From positions 62,001 through 126,000 of the forward strand of contig MU394127.1 of NCBI GenBank assembly GCA_022578605.1: 64,000 bases of DNA. The letters run 5' to 3'. A program made the position numbers and the translations under genes. The notes under the pieces are model-generated. The model had not been told where the DNA came from. It saw only the letters and a program-made list of their open reading frames with translations, and ran no database searches. The DNA comes from Camillea tinctor. Lineage: Eukaryota; Ascomycota; Sordariomycetes; Xylariales; Xylariaceae. Positions 13,780 to 24,890 of the stretch are shown here, one piece after another; position 1 is the stretch's first letter, and each line of letters starts with the position of its first letter.

Positions 13780-14393
13780 TATTGTTTTATTTTTTGATAT
13801 ATATATATTGTTTTTTTTTCTCTAACCAATTATCTAGTCTCGATCTCTTTCTTAGTCTAGTATAGTTGATGTCTCGTTCCCCGTGGTGTGCGTGTGTGTA
13901 AGTCAAGTCAATAATAAGTGATATTAATCTGCCCACCTCGATCGATCTTGATTTAACTTCCTCACTCTCTTTTTTTTCTCTCTTACTTAACATTCCTCCC
14001 GTCATACTCCATACGTCTTCGCGTTTCTTACCCTCGTCACCTGGTTACTACGCTTCCTCGTGTTTCATTCCCAACTTGTTTCTTTCCCTCCCCCCTCGAT
14101 GGTAAACCCCGTTCCCCCCTTTTCCCACTAGTAGTACTACCCTCCATATCTTCTTTACTACTACTATTTTTCTTCTCTCTACGTTCCTTTCTCGGATGAT
14201 ACACTTTTTCTCTATCAACAAATACCATCTTACTGCTAGGACTGCTCTCTCTCATCCTACATCGTCGATTTACCTGCGAGGTCGACTAGTCTCGAACCTC
14301 TTGGGTCGCCGATGAATGTCTAATATATAGATATATTCACCACTGGAACTAGTCCCAACAACTGGCATCGTTACAACCTCATATATCTCAACT
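13780..14393 (+). promoter_or_regulatory. Pyrimidine-rich promoter/5' leader of the MBL-fold gene
   Basis: The + strand carries long CT tracts (for example around 13960-14110 and 14160-14215) leading to the ATG at 14394. CT-rich tracts upstream of the start site are common in filamentous fungal promoters. The role here is inferred. Confidence 0.4.
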
Positions 14394-16061
14394 ATGGCGA
14401 TCAACGTGAAGCATATCAACTCGGATGCCTGCTTCCTACTCACTTTCGAGCCCGTTATACCCGAGTATGTCGGAGACGCTGTCTGTCCCGAGCCCTTTAC
14501 CATTCTTCTCGACCCATGGATCACTGGCCCCTCCAAGATATTCCATTCCAAGATCTCCATATCAACACACAAGCATCCGGCTTGCATATCCTCTCTAGCA
14601 GAGCTGCCGTCACCCCCTGATCTGGTTATTATAAGTCAGCACAAGAGTGACCACTGCAATGAAGCGACTCTTCGTCAACTTCCGCCCACGGGAACTAAGA
14701 CGTTGATTCTTGCTGAGCCGGCATCAGCGCGTCTGATTAAGAGCTGGAAGTATTTTGACCGGGAGAAGATCCAGACGATTGAGCGATGGGAAGACCCCAG
14801 GGTGACCGGAAAACAGTCTGTCGTTCGAGTCCCTGTCCCACCGGTGGTGCCCGGTGGCCAGGAGGGAGAGGTTACCGTTGCCTTCATCCCACAGAAGCGC
14901 GACCTTGCAGGCTTGCACTCAGCCATCGGTATCACATACCGGCCACCTCCCACGCACCACTTGGACAACCCAGCATCGCAAATCAAACTCCTAACACCGC
15001 CCACCACTCCGGAGTCACAAACCTTTGCGCATGCCGGCATCCACACCCCCATCTCCTCCCCCACAACCGACTCCTTCCTCGCCCCACCCTCGCCCCCCAT
15101 CTCACCACACTCGCTCCGCTCCGTCCGCTCCGCCTCGACCCTCATGGCCTCCCCCACGCGGCCCTCGCGGCCCACCTCCAGCACCGCCTTCCGGCCCGTA
15201 ACCGCATCCAGCAGCGGCTCGCCGGTGCTCGCGAAGCACAGCTCGGGGCGGCCCGTGTCGGTGATCTTCTCGCCGCACGGGATCTCGTACACGTACCTGG
15301 AGTCGTACATAACGTCGCACCTGGTGACCGAAGCGGCGCTGCCGCTGACCGCGCTGCTGCACTGCATGGACCGGGTGGAGAACCCGTGGTGGCTGGGGGG
15401 CAACGTGTGCGCGGGGGTGCCGACGGGCGCGGAGATCGCGACGAAGCTCGGCGCGCGGATCTGGGTCAGCGCGCACGACGGCGAGAAGGACGTGCGGGGG
15501 CTGGCCACGGGGATGCTGAAGACGCGGCGGTGGGGGCGCGACGAGGTGGAGGGCGCGCTGGACCACACGCACCACCACTCGCGGAAGGGCGCCGACCCCT
15601 GCACCGCGACCATCCGGCAGGCCAAGCGCGCGGGCACGGAGGTCATGCGCCTGGGCAGCGGCGACGAGGTGCTGGTCTCGGGGCAGGGCATATGGAGCTC
15701 GGCCGACGGGGACAAGTGGACGCCTCCCGCGCCGCCCCGGCCGAAGCCGCGCACGCCCGACGAGCTCTTCCTGCTCCCCAAGATGCCCGCCAGCAAGGCG
15801 CCCCGGAACATCGGCATCTACAAGGCGCTGCGCACGAAGGACCTGCTGCGGCCGTCGCCGCGGCTCGAGCTCGAGCCGCCCGCCCGCTCCCTGTCGACTG
15901 CTGCTAATGCGAGACGCGGCCCCGAGGCGGAGGCGTACACGCTGCCCCGCATCCTCGGCTCCAAGAAGAGCTTCCAGCGCCTCGGCATAGTGCCGCGCAG
16001 CTTGAGGAAGTCGTCGAGCGTGAACCAGATGGGGAGGTATGAGATGGCGACGGTTGCGTGA
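14394..16061 (+). CDS. Metallo-beta-lactamase-fold protein with degenerate metal motif
   Basis: Single exon, 555 aa, from an ATG after a CT-rich leader to TGA. The N-terminal part reads like the first beta sheets of an MBL-fold protein: FTILLDPWITGPSK (about residues 35-48), then LVIISQHKSDHCNEATL (78-94). The HxHxDH motif of active enzymes appears here as Q-H-K-S-D-H, so only the final Asp86-His87 pair is intact. Residues about 200-300 are a Pro/Ser/Thr-rich, probably disordered insert. The fold seems to resume at VSVIFSPHGISYTYLE and ends near VSAHDGEKDVRG. The C-terminal 100 residues are basic and Pro-rich. Catalysis is therefore doubtful, and a structural or altered-metal role is possible. 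From about 15100 the GC content is very high, which opens long spurious frames on both strands. Confidence 0.8.
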   Translation: MAINVKHINSDACFLLTFEPVIPEYVGDAVCPEPFTILLDPWITGPSKIFHSKISISTHKHPACISSLAELPSPPDLVIISQHKSDHCNEATLRQLPPTGTKTLILAEPASARLIKSWKYFDREKIQTIERWEDPRVTGKQSVVRVPVPPVVPGGQEGEVTVAFIPQKRDLAGLHSAIGITYRPPPTHHLDNPASQIKLLTPPTTPESQTFAHAGIHTPISSPTTDSFLAPPSPPISPHSLRSVRSASTLMASPTRPSRPTSSTAFRPVTASSSGSPVLAKHSSGRPVSVIFSPHGISYTYLESYITSHLVTEAALPLTALLHCMDRVENPWWLGGNVCAGVPTGAEIATKLGARIWVSAHDGEKDVRGLATGMLKTRRWGRDEVEGALDHTHHHSRKGADPCTATIRQAKRAGTEVMRLGSGDEVLVSGQGIWSSADGDKWTPPAPPRPKPRTPDELFLLPKMPASKAPRNIGIYKALRTKDLLRPSPRLELEPPARSLSTAANARRGPEAEAYTLPRILGSKKSFQRLGIVPRSLRKSSSVNQMGRYEMATVA

Positions 16062-17595
16062 GGGAATAGGGGAGGGGAGGGGATGGGATGGAGATTTCGT
16101 TTCGGATGTACTAATTCGTTTTGTTTTAACTACTTTTTTATTATTATGGCTGCTTAAGCTTGTCACCGCGATGAGGGGGAACAAGAAAAAAAGCCCGAAC
16201 GGGAAGGAAAGGAACCGGGGCCCAAGGGCGAAGAACAGGACGACTTTTTTTTTCTTTTGTCAAAATCTGGAGTTCAAAATTCCACCAGTCACTACAGGAC
16301 TCCCCAGGCGGTTTTTTCTTTTGCTTTTTTTCTGGGATGGGATTTTGGGACAGGAGAAGAGCTGGATGGACGTGGGTAATGGGGATAGGATAGGATAGGA
16401 TCAGCCGGACTCACGAAACGAAACGAAAAACGAATCAAAAAGCAAAAAGGATGGTGTGGAAGTGTCTACGGAACGGATCGGTAGGGATGGAATGGGATTG
16501 GGATAGCGATATGATGCTGGAGGTTTCGGCTTGGTTTGGGAGGGTTAACTTTACTCATGGGGTTTCTTCTACGACGGAGAATAGCGTCGGTTAGGTTAGG
16601 TTCGGGTTGGGGGTATAGGCGTTGACATAAGGCATGGCACTTAAGGTTACCTATCTATCTATATTTCTCTATATATATTTGCTTACCCATCCTTTTCTTT
16701 CTTCTGTTCCATTTTCTTTCTACTGGCTAGGTGTTCTCTTGAAAAATGAGTACGGGGTAGAACATAAAAGGCAAGGTGAAAGAGAGAAAAGAGAATAAAG
16801 GGACTGAGATGGGAGTGTGCACGTCCTGCGTGTGTATGTATGCGTGATAGAGAGAAAGAGAGAGAGGGAAAGTTGGGTGTATTGTTTTAATGTCATGAAA
16901 AAAGTTTAACGCTCTTCTCCTATTCCTTTTCTTTGAAAACTAAGCTTGCGTAATACGGGAAACCAGAATTGCTAGCTGAGAATACCTAGGTATATATAAC
17001 CTATAGAAGATACATAGGATCTAGAGAAGACATCTACCTCTGAATGACTACTACTGTATATATAATTGCCTCCCTATGTTAGTGTGTATCTATCTACAAA
17101 TTTTCAAAGTTCCTTCTTCCCCCTTTACACCATATAAATAGACATCAAGTTCGATCGATTGAGATTTGGTTTAATAATTCATTTTTTTTTGTATAAATAA
17201 AATGGTAATTTGGTTTTCCCCTTTGTGACCTAAGTTAGGAGGAGGGTATCTATTAAAAATAAAAAACAAGCTTGAAAAAAGAAAAAGGAGATGACAACGC
17301 GATTCATCTATCCTTCGCCCACCCACTTACCCTCCTTACATGCACATACTCTCTCTTTCTTCCCAATCTACCGCCAATTCGTATGTTTCTCTTGTCATGC
17401 ATTCATTCATCAGCGAAAATCAAGCTCTGATTTGGTACGCTCGTTGCAAGCAGTGCCACATAAAAATGCATATTTCTTCGCAGGAAAAATATTGTCCCCC
17501 TTTCTTTTCCCCAAACAATCAATGCCAGGAAAAAAGAGCAAATTGCTAGCGAGAACCTCTCCTCATATAGAGAGTAAAGCACCCAGATATCTGCT
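16062..17595. other. Gene-free interval between convergent genes
   Basis: Contains GGATAG/GGGATGG-type short repeats (16370-16510) and T-rich and TA-rich tracts (16650-17200). It presumably includes the 3' UTRs of the two convergent neighbours. The open frame over 17291-18076 on the + strand lies antisense to the EF-hand gene and is not supported. Confidence 0.55.
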
Positions 17596-19155
17596 TTACT
17601 TCAGCTGCTTCAGGATCTCCACAAGGAAGTCCTCGAAGCTAAGGGTGATGTATCCATCGCGGTCATCATCATACTTCTTGAAGACATCGGTCATGCGCTT
17701 GAGGCTGATGCAGGCCTGGACGAAGAGGTCAAAGCTCATGACGCCCTCGCCGCGCTTGTCGTACGTGTGGAACAAGAGGTCGACGAAGCCGGGCGAGAGA
17801 CGGTACCGGAAGGCCACGAGGGCGTTGCTGAACTCGTCGAGGCTGATGTTGCCGGAGCGGTCCGTGTCGAAGCGGTCGAACAGCGTCCGCCACGAGGCCA
17901 GGAACGACCACAAACCACAGAACTCCTGGAACCCGATTGTGCCTGACCGGTCGCTGTCGAACATCCGTATCATCATGCGCACGGTTTGCGGGTCGAAAGC
18001 AGTCCAGTCGCCGTTGACAAGGGCGGCGGAGAGCTCGCGCTCTGAGAGCTGGCCAGTGCCTAGGAGGGGAGATTAGTCGGGTGTCTACGTCGACTTTTGC
18101 TCATGATACGCAACATTGGGAATTGGAATGAAAAAAAAATAAAAGCAGAAATATGGGTATAGACGGGTAAGCAGCCACACGGCAGCAGGCTGGCATCATG
18201 CGCATGTATACGTGCATGAACAGGTTACATGAGTGGAGTCGCGAGGACGGGAACATCTGCAGGGGAAGAGACAAAGTTCTCGAGCGTCGTTTGAGATTTT
18301 TTTGTTCTCTCCGCTGTTGTTTTTGCCCTTCTCCCCCTAAACTAGAGGATATCCCCATCCACCTTCCACAAGGCCTAATACCCTTCACCTATACAAATGA
18401 AGGAAACTAGGCAATATGAAACGAAAATAAAAAGAGCAAACATACCATCCTTATCGACCGCCCTGAATAGAGGGAGTAGGGTGGGGTCAGCGTTACTGTC
18501 GGGAGGGCCAGGCGAAGGAGGGGGCCGGCTAGAGGCAGGAGGGCGGTTGTGCGCCGTAGGACGCGGGCCCGTAGCAGCAGGAGGAGGCGACATGGGAGAG
18601 TAGGGGTGCTGCTGCTGGTGTGGTGATCCTCCGTTATAGACCCCGCCGGCGGCTGGGCTCAAGCGTCCTGGGTCGCGCCGAGGTGGTATAGAGTCGTGGC
18701 GTACGGCGCCGGGGACGGGAGGCTGCGGTTTGCTATCGTAGCGCGAAGAACTCTCGTAGCGTGAAGAGGAGGGGGATGATGAATAGCCGCCCTTCTGTGT
18801 TTGGGGGTAGAGGGTTAGTTAAGACTCAAGACTCGGGACTCGAGGTAAGACTCGAGATGATTGGGTATTGTCAAGGGTGTTTTGTCACCTTTTCAGGTTC
18901 GGCGAATCTAGAGAGAACAAGTTAGTTTGGCTATTGCTATGTTATTATGATATGTGATTCGATTCTTGGTAAAAAAACAACAACAGCAGGACAACATCAA
19001 GAATAGGGATGAGAGATTCTTTGATGATGCCCAATGGTTGTCTTTGTGGCGAGGATGATAATGATAATAATAATAACAACAACAACAATGGCGGGGTAAG
19101 TGAAGAAAACTCACCTTGGCAACTCATCGGGGTTAGAAGGTCTGTAATAGGCCAT
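17596..19155 (-). CDS. Penta-EF-hand (PEF1/ALG-2-like) calcium-binding protein
   Basis: Four exons on the minus strand: 19115-19155, 18889-18907 (19 nt), 18446-18794, 17596-18059; 290 aa. It starts MAYYRPSNPDELPR, followed by a Pro/Ser/Tyr-rich N-terminal region of about 110 residues as in peflin. Five EF-hand-type loops follow: DKDGTGQLSERE (split across intron 3), DSDRSGTIGFQE, DTDRSGNISLDE, a degenerate DKRGEGVMSFDL, and a C-terminal DDDRDGYITLSFE loop of non-canonical spacing. This 5-hand layout is that of the PEF family, in which the fifth hand mediates dimerisation. Loops 1-3 keep calcium ligands. Family members bind membranes and partners in a Ca-dependent way; the fungal role is inferred only. 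Intron 3 (18060-18445) is unusually long for this window at 386 nt. Confidence 0.9.
18889..18907 (-). other. 19-nt micro-exon of the penta-EF-hand gene
   Basis: It lies between an AG acceptor at 18908-18909 and a GTGACA donor at 18883-18888. It adds R/FAEPEK in frame between exon 1 (ending CCAAG) and exon 3 (starting AAGGGCGGC). Skipping it would break the frame. Confidence 0.7.
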
Positions 19156-21832
19156 GGTGGGTGATTTGTCGGGGGGTATCGTTAGGTTATATCGTATATC
19201 GGACAATAGAGTTGAATGCCTCTTGTCTAAGTATAAGAGGAATTTGTTGTTTACAAAGTTTGACGAGGAGTAAATTGAGAAGAAGAAAAAAAGGGAAAGA
19301 AAAAAAAAGAAAGAGTTGCGGGTTGATGGGATTTTTTATTTGGGGATGTGTCTAAAGTTGATCAGACCTTATTATTTATATATGTATGCAACCCTTTAGT
19401 ACTAAGTAGGTTATAGCTAGGTAGTACCTGAAGACCTGAGGTATTCACTTGATCGGTCTCGAAAAGGGAGAAAAAGGGTGAGTAAGAAGAAGAAGGTGGC
19501 TTATGTTGGGTCCACTAGTTTAGTTTATGTGGAGGCGGCTGTGAGCAAAGAACCTAGAAGAAAAAGAAGAAAAAGAAGAATTCAGCCGCAGAGCGAGAAA
19601 AAAAAAGAAAAGAAGGAATGGGGGGCTTATTCTCTCTTTCCTTTTTTTCTTTTTCTTTTTAGGAAGATGATGCACGAAATTATTGAGATGAGATTCCTTA
19701 GTGTGATAGGATGAGGGGAAGAGAAGGAGGGGGGAAAATAGAGGGTAGGGCAGGGGAGGTTGGTCTGAATTACGATGTACTTTACGAAAAATACCCTATC
19801 TGACCCAGTAAATACCTAAAGTACATACCCTTATGACGTCTCTTCTCAAAATCGTAGGTGCCGTACTCCGACCGTATGCAGAACCTTAGGTAATAAGTGT
19901 TCGAACTCGTATCTAACCTAGTATTCCGTACTGGGCCTATGGTTATTTGCTCCGGGTATCTGCAGACCCAAGACTTTTTCTTTCCAACGATGCCACCTAC
20001 CTAGTAAGTACCTAAGAAAGAATCCTGATCGCTGGTGTATTGGTGTTATCTCTGGGCATTTTTTATTTTATTTTTTTATTTGTTATTTGCTACGTATTTT
20101 ACCTTTTTTTTTTCTTTGTGTTGTGCCTTAGCCCCAGATATGTAGTACGACTGCTACCTAATGGATAGATGTACAGTTTCTTATAAGTCTAGATGCATTA
20201 TGATATAGACTTATCGAATACCATCGATATTCTTCGATTATCTCACATGCATGTCGTTGTTTAACTTGACAATAGCCATATGAAAGCAACCAATGACAGG
20301 CAGCCAGTATGCCAATATATTCAACATTCTAATACATTGTTGTCGGCGCAGTCGATAAATGCCGAAACCACACTACACCGCAAACGCAGAAATACCACAC
20401 AACCTACATGTTCGAACAACGCCAGTCACCTATCACTAGACGTTGTGGCATCGCACTAGCACCGCATTTTTCCATGATAGACAGGGCGCGCATGAGGCGG
20501 TGCTCTGTAGTGCAGCATATCAAACACGCTTCGTGGTTTGCCGGATCGTCACGCCGCTACCATGTCTATACTAAACCTAGGCAGCTATGTAAGGGGTCCC
20601 CATGTGCACGTTATTAGTTAGGTAAACGATGCTGGTAAGGTAAGCTACATAGAGCTGAGGCAATCAAGGGACAAGGCGAGGAATGACGACGAATCATTGA
20701 ATATTAGGTAGCGGTCAAGGTTGAAATGAAAGAAAAGAAAGGTTCAGCTCCAATCGTGGGGCTCTGGTGCCAAGGCATTTTCTCAAGGTTGATCTTGACA
20801 ATATTATTTTCTTGATTTTTCTATTATTGAATGATTCTTTTGTTAATTCGTTCTCGCTTTCCTGTTGCTCTCCTTACACTACATAGCACGATATCTCTAA
20901 ACTCGGCAGTAATTCGGAAACCGATCCGGCTGACATCAAGGCGGATCCTTTTTGCTTGTTAAACAGTGTATAAGCCACTTAAACCACTAGGGAGGTGGAG
21001 AGAGAGAATGGGGCTCAGCTCCCGGGCCTTTGAGGCAGAGCATTATGCAAGAACGAAAGTTCGCTCGGCCCGCTCCCTGCAATACTGCAATATGCGTCGT
21101 CAGTATCGTACGTACTCAGCGTACACTATATTACACTATTACTCGGCCGTCGTGGGGCACCGGCCGGCGTAACTTCGCATCATGATCACCTAACCTGATA
21201 AAGTACTTATGGTAGGTAATATGAATGGAGAGCTAGTATTATATGAGAGTTGCATCCCTGTAGGTTCTTGATACGAGAGAAGGGCAGAAATGAAAATGAC
21301 GTGGGAGCTGTTGAAGTACCTTACGGAGTACTAGGTTAAGTGATGTAAGTACCCGCTTCCGTCAGTTTTGTGACTCCGATATACCCGAAACTCTACCGTG
21401 CAACGGTCCACCGTCCATTTAGATACGTTGTATGGTGGGGAGATAAGCTTATGTTAGATATCTACGTAGCTTAACTTAGGTAACCCTTATGGGGAGAGAG
21501 GGGTACTCCGTAGTAAAGAGAGGAAACGGCCACGCCAAGAATTCCACCATCTCGGCTCCTGATGGTGACGGACTGACAGCAAGCCGCCACGCGCGAATTC
21601 TTGGCAAAAGGCAAAATGCACATTGGTAGATTCTTTGGAAGTAAATACAGGTAGTACTTCTTATTATTAATCAAGAAATAGACTTTAGAACTACATATTT
21701 TAGTAATTGGCTTGGCTTTAACCAGGTTATATACCTAGGTTAGGTACTTTCGAAATAACCTCACAAACACACTTACAACTGTTCCCCCATCGAACTTGAA
21801 GTCATAAAAATACTTGAAATCTTAGATCGGCT
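19156..21832. other. Gene-free interval between divergent genes
   Basis: GA-rich and A-rich on the + strand up to 19740, as expected upstream of the minus-strand EF-hand gene. The remainder is mixed sequence with TACTCCGTA/TACGGAGTA words (near 21323 and 21505) and TACCTAGGT words. No recognisable gene. Confidence 0.55.
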
Positions 21833-23190
21833 ATGGCGCTCAACGGGGAACCTATGACACCCCCCAAGCCAGAGGACGATTTCTGGATATTTGGCTACGG
21901 GTAAGTTCCCATAGTGGTGGTGAATGAGTCAATGGTCCTGTGCACGATCCATATTCTCAAATTCTCTATAATCACAAGTCAACCTGTCTGCCCGTCCAGG
22001 GAATCAAGCTCGTCGTTCCCACGGCGGAAGCTTACCGCGGGGTGATCATTCATGACCTCCCCCTACTATAAGCCAAGTTTATATAGTGCAACTGCTTAAT
22101 ACTAACTACACGGCTGGACTATAGGAGTCTGATCTGGAAACCACCGCCGCATTATGGTGAGTCTTAACAACCTAGACACATGATATTTCTCATAGATAGC
22201 CTCAAAGCTTTCATATATATATACCACCGCTCTATAGAAACAAAAGAACGTGCTAATAACCGTTCCGCATGCTCAGACAGACGAGTACCAGGCTGGGTGA
22301 CAGGCTACGTGAGACGGTTCTGGCAGGCAAGTCCTTTTGCATCCCCCTTTCCATCCCATCGCCCGTTCCACTCCAAAAAAAACCGTGCCTATATCAACCA
22401 CCCCCTTACCCAAGCTAACCCCCCCTCCCTAGGCAAGGTAAACCTCCCACCCCCCTCCCCTCCCCCTTTCCTCCCACTAACCCCCAGCAGCCAAGACCAC
22501 CGCGGCACGCCCCTCCACCCAGGCCGCGTCGCAACCCTCATCTCGCGGCCGCACTGGAGCACGCTCCGCGACGCGCACGCCACGGCCCCGTCCCGCGTCT
22601 GGGGCGTCGCCTACCGCATCGCGCGGGACCGCGTCGCGGAAGTGAAAGTGTACCTCGACATCCGGGAGATCAACGGGTACACGATGCACTGGGAGCCGTT
22701 CCATCCTTCCTCGCCCCTGTCCAACCCTTCTTCCCCCCCCAACCCTGACCCCAACCCCTCACCACCTTCCCCCGGTAGCGGAACCACTCCTGCGCCCATC
22801 CGCGCCCTAGTGTACATCGGCACGCCGTCCAACCCGCAGTTCACCGGGCCGCAGGACCCGCAGCGCCTGGCCGAGCACATCTACGTGAGCGAGGGCCCGT
22901 CGGGGCTGAACCGCGAGTATCTCCTGGAGCTGGGGCGGGCGCTGGAGGACCTGTGCCCGGGGGAGAGCGGGGACGCGCACGTGGCGGATCTATGTCGGCG
23001 GGTGCGGGAGCTGGAGCGTAGGTGTGCGGAGGGGGAGGTGGATTTCGAGGGGTTGCGGGCGGAGGTGCGGGGGAGGGATAAGGGGCAAGGGAAGGAAGAA
23101 GAAGGTGGGGAGGAAGAGGAGGAGGTGCTGCATGAGTTTACGAAGGTGACTAGTGTGGAGGAGCAGGAGGAGACGGAGAAGGAGGTTTGA
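21833..23190 (+). CDS. ChaC-type gamma-glutamylcyclotransferase
   Basis: Five exons: 21833-21900, 22125-22156, 22277-22326, 22433-22437, 22491-23190; 284 aa. The family signature FGYGSLIWKPPPHYD is assembled across introns 1-2, then WVTGYVRRFWQASQDHRG across introns 3-4. PGRVATLI, VWGVAYRI and YLDIREINGY follow. The presumed catalytic acid is Glu111 in REINGY. LVYIGTPSNPQF, AEHIYVSEGPSGLNREYL and LELGRALEDL complete the fold. ChaC proteins cleave glutathione to 5-oxoproline and Cys-Gly in the cytosol. An extra Pro/Ser-rich loop of about 30 residues follows GYTMHWEPFHP, and the C-terminal tail is Glu-rich. The conserved WQ-A-S-Q-D-H join needs a GC-AG intron and a 5-nt micro-exon, described separately. 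Confidence 0.92.
22433..22437 (+). other. Apparent 5-nt micro-exon (GCAAG) in the ChaC gene
   Basis: Exon 3 ends CAG at 22326, followed by GCAAGT, a GC-type donor. A CTAAC-like branch site (22415-22419) and TAG (22430-22432) precede GCAAG, which is followed by GTAAAC, a branch site CACTAAC and the tandem acceptor CAGCAG. Joining CAG+GCAAG+C gives Q-A-S-Q-D-H-R-G, matching the ChaC family. No single intron between these exons with GT or GC ends keeps the frame at that conserved motif. Confidence 0.7.
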
Positions 23191-24037
23191 GATGGGCAGC
23201 TATAGCGTTGCGTTATATCGGCTTGCTTTAGATGTGACACACGTTCCGGTCTCCTTCGTAGAATGCAGAGGTGGCGAGGTTAGAAATTAGAATAAAACAT
23301 GGGTCTAGAGGGGATTATGAAGAAGCGGTGCTTGTATTGATCGTAGAATACACTGGCTAATATTTCCCTCTACCTCCTTCCTCCGCTCTCTTTCCAAGTT
23401 GCCTCCGAATAGACCACAGAGATAGTCACATAGAGGTACATGCATACATAAATACGACTCATGTCATATCTTTCCCCTGACCACCAAAAATCCAATGTAT
23501 GAAGTCACAAACCGATATCTTCTTTTATTCATTTTACTGTTTGATCCCCTAAATGGGGATGGTGTTTACTGATACACCGGGCATCTGAAACTGCCCTCCC
23601 TCCCCTCCCTCCCTATTCCCCCATCCGGTAAGGTCATAAAATGATAGTGTAATATTTGACTTGTTCGTAAAACATTCATAAGGAGATAGATAAAAACAAT
23701 GAAAGAAGGGGTTGTCAAAAGTAAATAAAGCATTCACAAGGAACGTAAGGCACAACGGCGGGGTCATTGCGCCGGAGTTGACGTTGTAGCCAGTGGTGAA
23801 TGAGAGAACGAAAGACGAGCTGGTGATCGTGATGGCGGCGCTCCATCTTCGACAAATGTTATATTGAGGCGTAAGGTATGGGTGTTGCGTGGTAGTCGGA
23901 CCTCGAGTTCTCGGTCGCAATGAAGGGGTGGGTTTGATTGGGGCTGCGGATACTCAGAGATGGTAGCTTTAGTTTCGACGGTAGCTGGGTCTACTGAGCC
24001 TGGGTCTGCCGGGTACTGCTCCCTGGATCGAAACTTG
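23191..24037. other. Intergenic, 3' regions of convergent genes
   Basis: Between convergent stop codons. The open frames over 23549-24126 overlap the 3' end of the RNA-binding-protein gene in other frames and show no family resemblance. Confidence 0.5.
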
Positions 24038-24890
24038 TCAGTACCGCGGCGGTCCCTGAGTTGGCTGTAGTGGGGGCTGCTGGCCGCCCTGCTGATCGGG
24101 ATAGCCGTACGGAGCTGGCATGGCATAACCTAGAAATTCAATCTCAGCTTCAACTTCGGTTGGTTACGAGTAGTCGAATCTTGACAACACCCAGAGCTGA
24201 GTCATACCTTGAGGGGGTGGTGTCCCGTAGGCAACCTGTTGGGGAGGGTAGGCTCCGCGTCCATAGACAGGTTGGTACATCGCCGGGTTCGGCATGCCAT
24301 AGCCGGGGTGGCCACTAGCATATGGCATCTGCGGTTGGGCGTAGCCACCTCTTGGCGCATACCCACCACGTCCTCCGAACGCTCCGCCTCGGGGACCGGT
24401 ATCTGAAGCCTTGTCGACTCGGATAGCACGTCCGTCGAATCTAATTGGACCTGGTCAGATCATCCTTTTACCAATAGAGGAAAGCGTAAACTTACTCGAC
24501 ATTGTTCATATTGTCGATGGCTTTCTGTGCATCTGTCTCATTCGTGTATCGGACAAATCCAAAACCGCGGCTTCGGCCGGTGTCGCGGTCTTTAACAACA
24601 ACCTAAGATAGAAAAAAAGAAATCAAGTTAGTTATTATCTCCGAGGATCTCTCTAACTCTAGCCGATAATTTCATAGCTTCGTGCTCATAGGCTGCGTAG
24701 ATGAGATAGTCGAACGTAGTAGACAACATACTGCTTCTTCAACAGGACCATATTCTTCGAACTTCTGTCTCAAGGTATTTTCTTCAGTATGCCAAGCCAG
24801 GCCGCTAAGGAAACAAAATCATGGGTCAGTTGCCGCAAGGTGAGCACACTAAATGCAGATCATCTCTTACCCAATGAATAGCTTCGACAT
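24038..24890 (-). CDS. Glycine-rich RRM RNA-binding protein
   Basis: Five exons on the minus strand: 24871-24890, 24732-24804, 24496-24602, 24208-24440, 24038-24129; 174 aa. One RRM occupies residues 2 to about 78: RNP2 is KLFIGGL (3-9) and RNP1 is RGFGFVRY (43-50), with the aromatic residues needed for RNA stacking. The loop [14 protein letters not shown] and helix [10 protein letters not shown] are typical. The C-terminal half is Gly/Tyr/Pro/Gln-rich ([19 protein letters not shown], then [14 protein letters not shown]), so it is low complexity and may phase-separate or bind RNA weakly. The family includes small glycine-rich RNA-binding proteins induced by cold or stress. The role here is inferred as RNA chaperone or mRNA processing. 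The first exon codes only MSKLFIG and is fixed by the RNP2 motif. Confidence 0.9.

Larger units (their letters stand above)
5601..14393. other. 8.8 kb gene-free, simple-sequence-rich interval
   Basis: No open frame above about 120 codons, and none resembles a known protein. From 5700 to 8700 the + strand is GA-rich, as expected upstream of the minus-strand zinc-finger gene, with very dense AGGTAGGTA words at 6600-6830. From 8800 to 13700 the DNA is AT-richer with short direct repeats. The 13780-14390 part is pyrimidine-rich on the + strand and probably serves as the promoter of the next gene. I saw no tRNA, rRNA or transposase. Confidence 0.6.

Noticed and set aside
14675..16184. Several long open frames (360-380 codons) opposite or overlapping the MBL-fold gene
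   Set aside because: They result from very high GC at third codon positions. Their products are low-complexity Arg/Ala/Pro/Gly and the in-frame MBL reading has family motifs.
17291..18076. 261-codon + strand frame
   Set aside because: Antisense to the penta-EF-hand exon; no recognisable domain.
22180..22490. Upstream continuation of the ChaC frame through intron sequence
   Set aside because: The frame is open by chance through Pro-rich intron DNA. The conserved residues before and after match ChaC only when the introns are removed.
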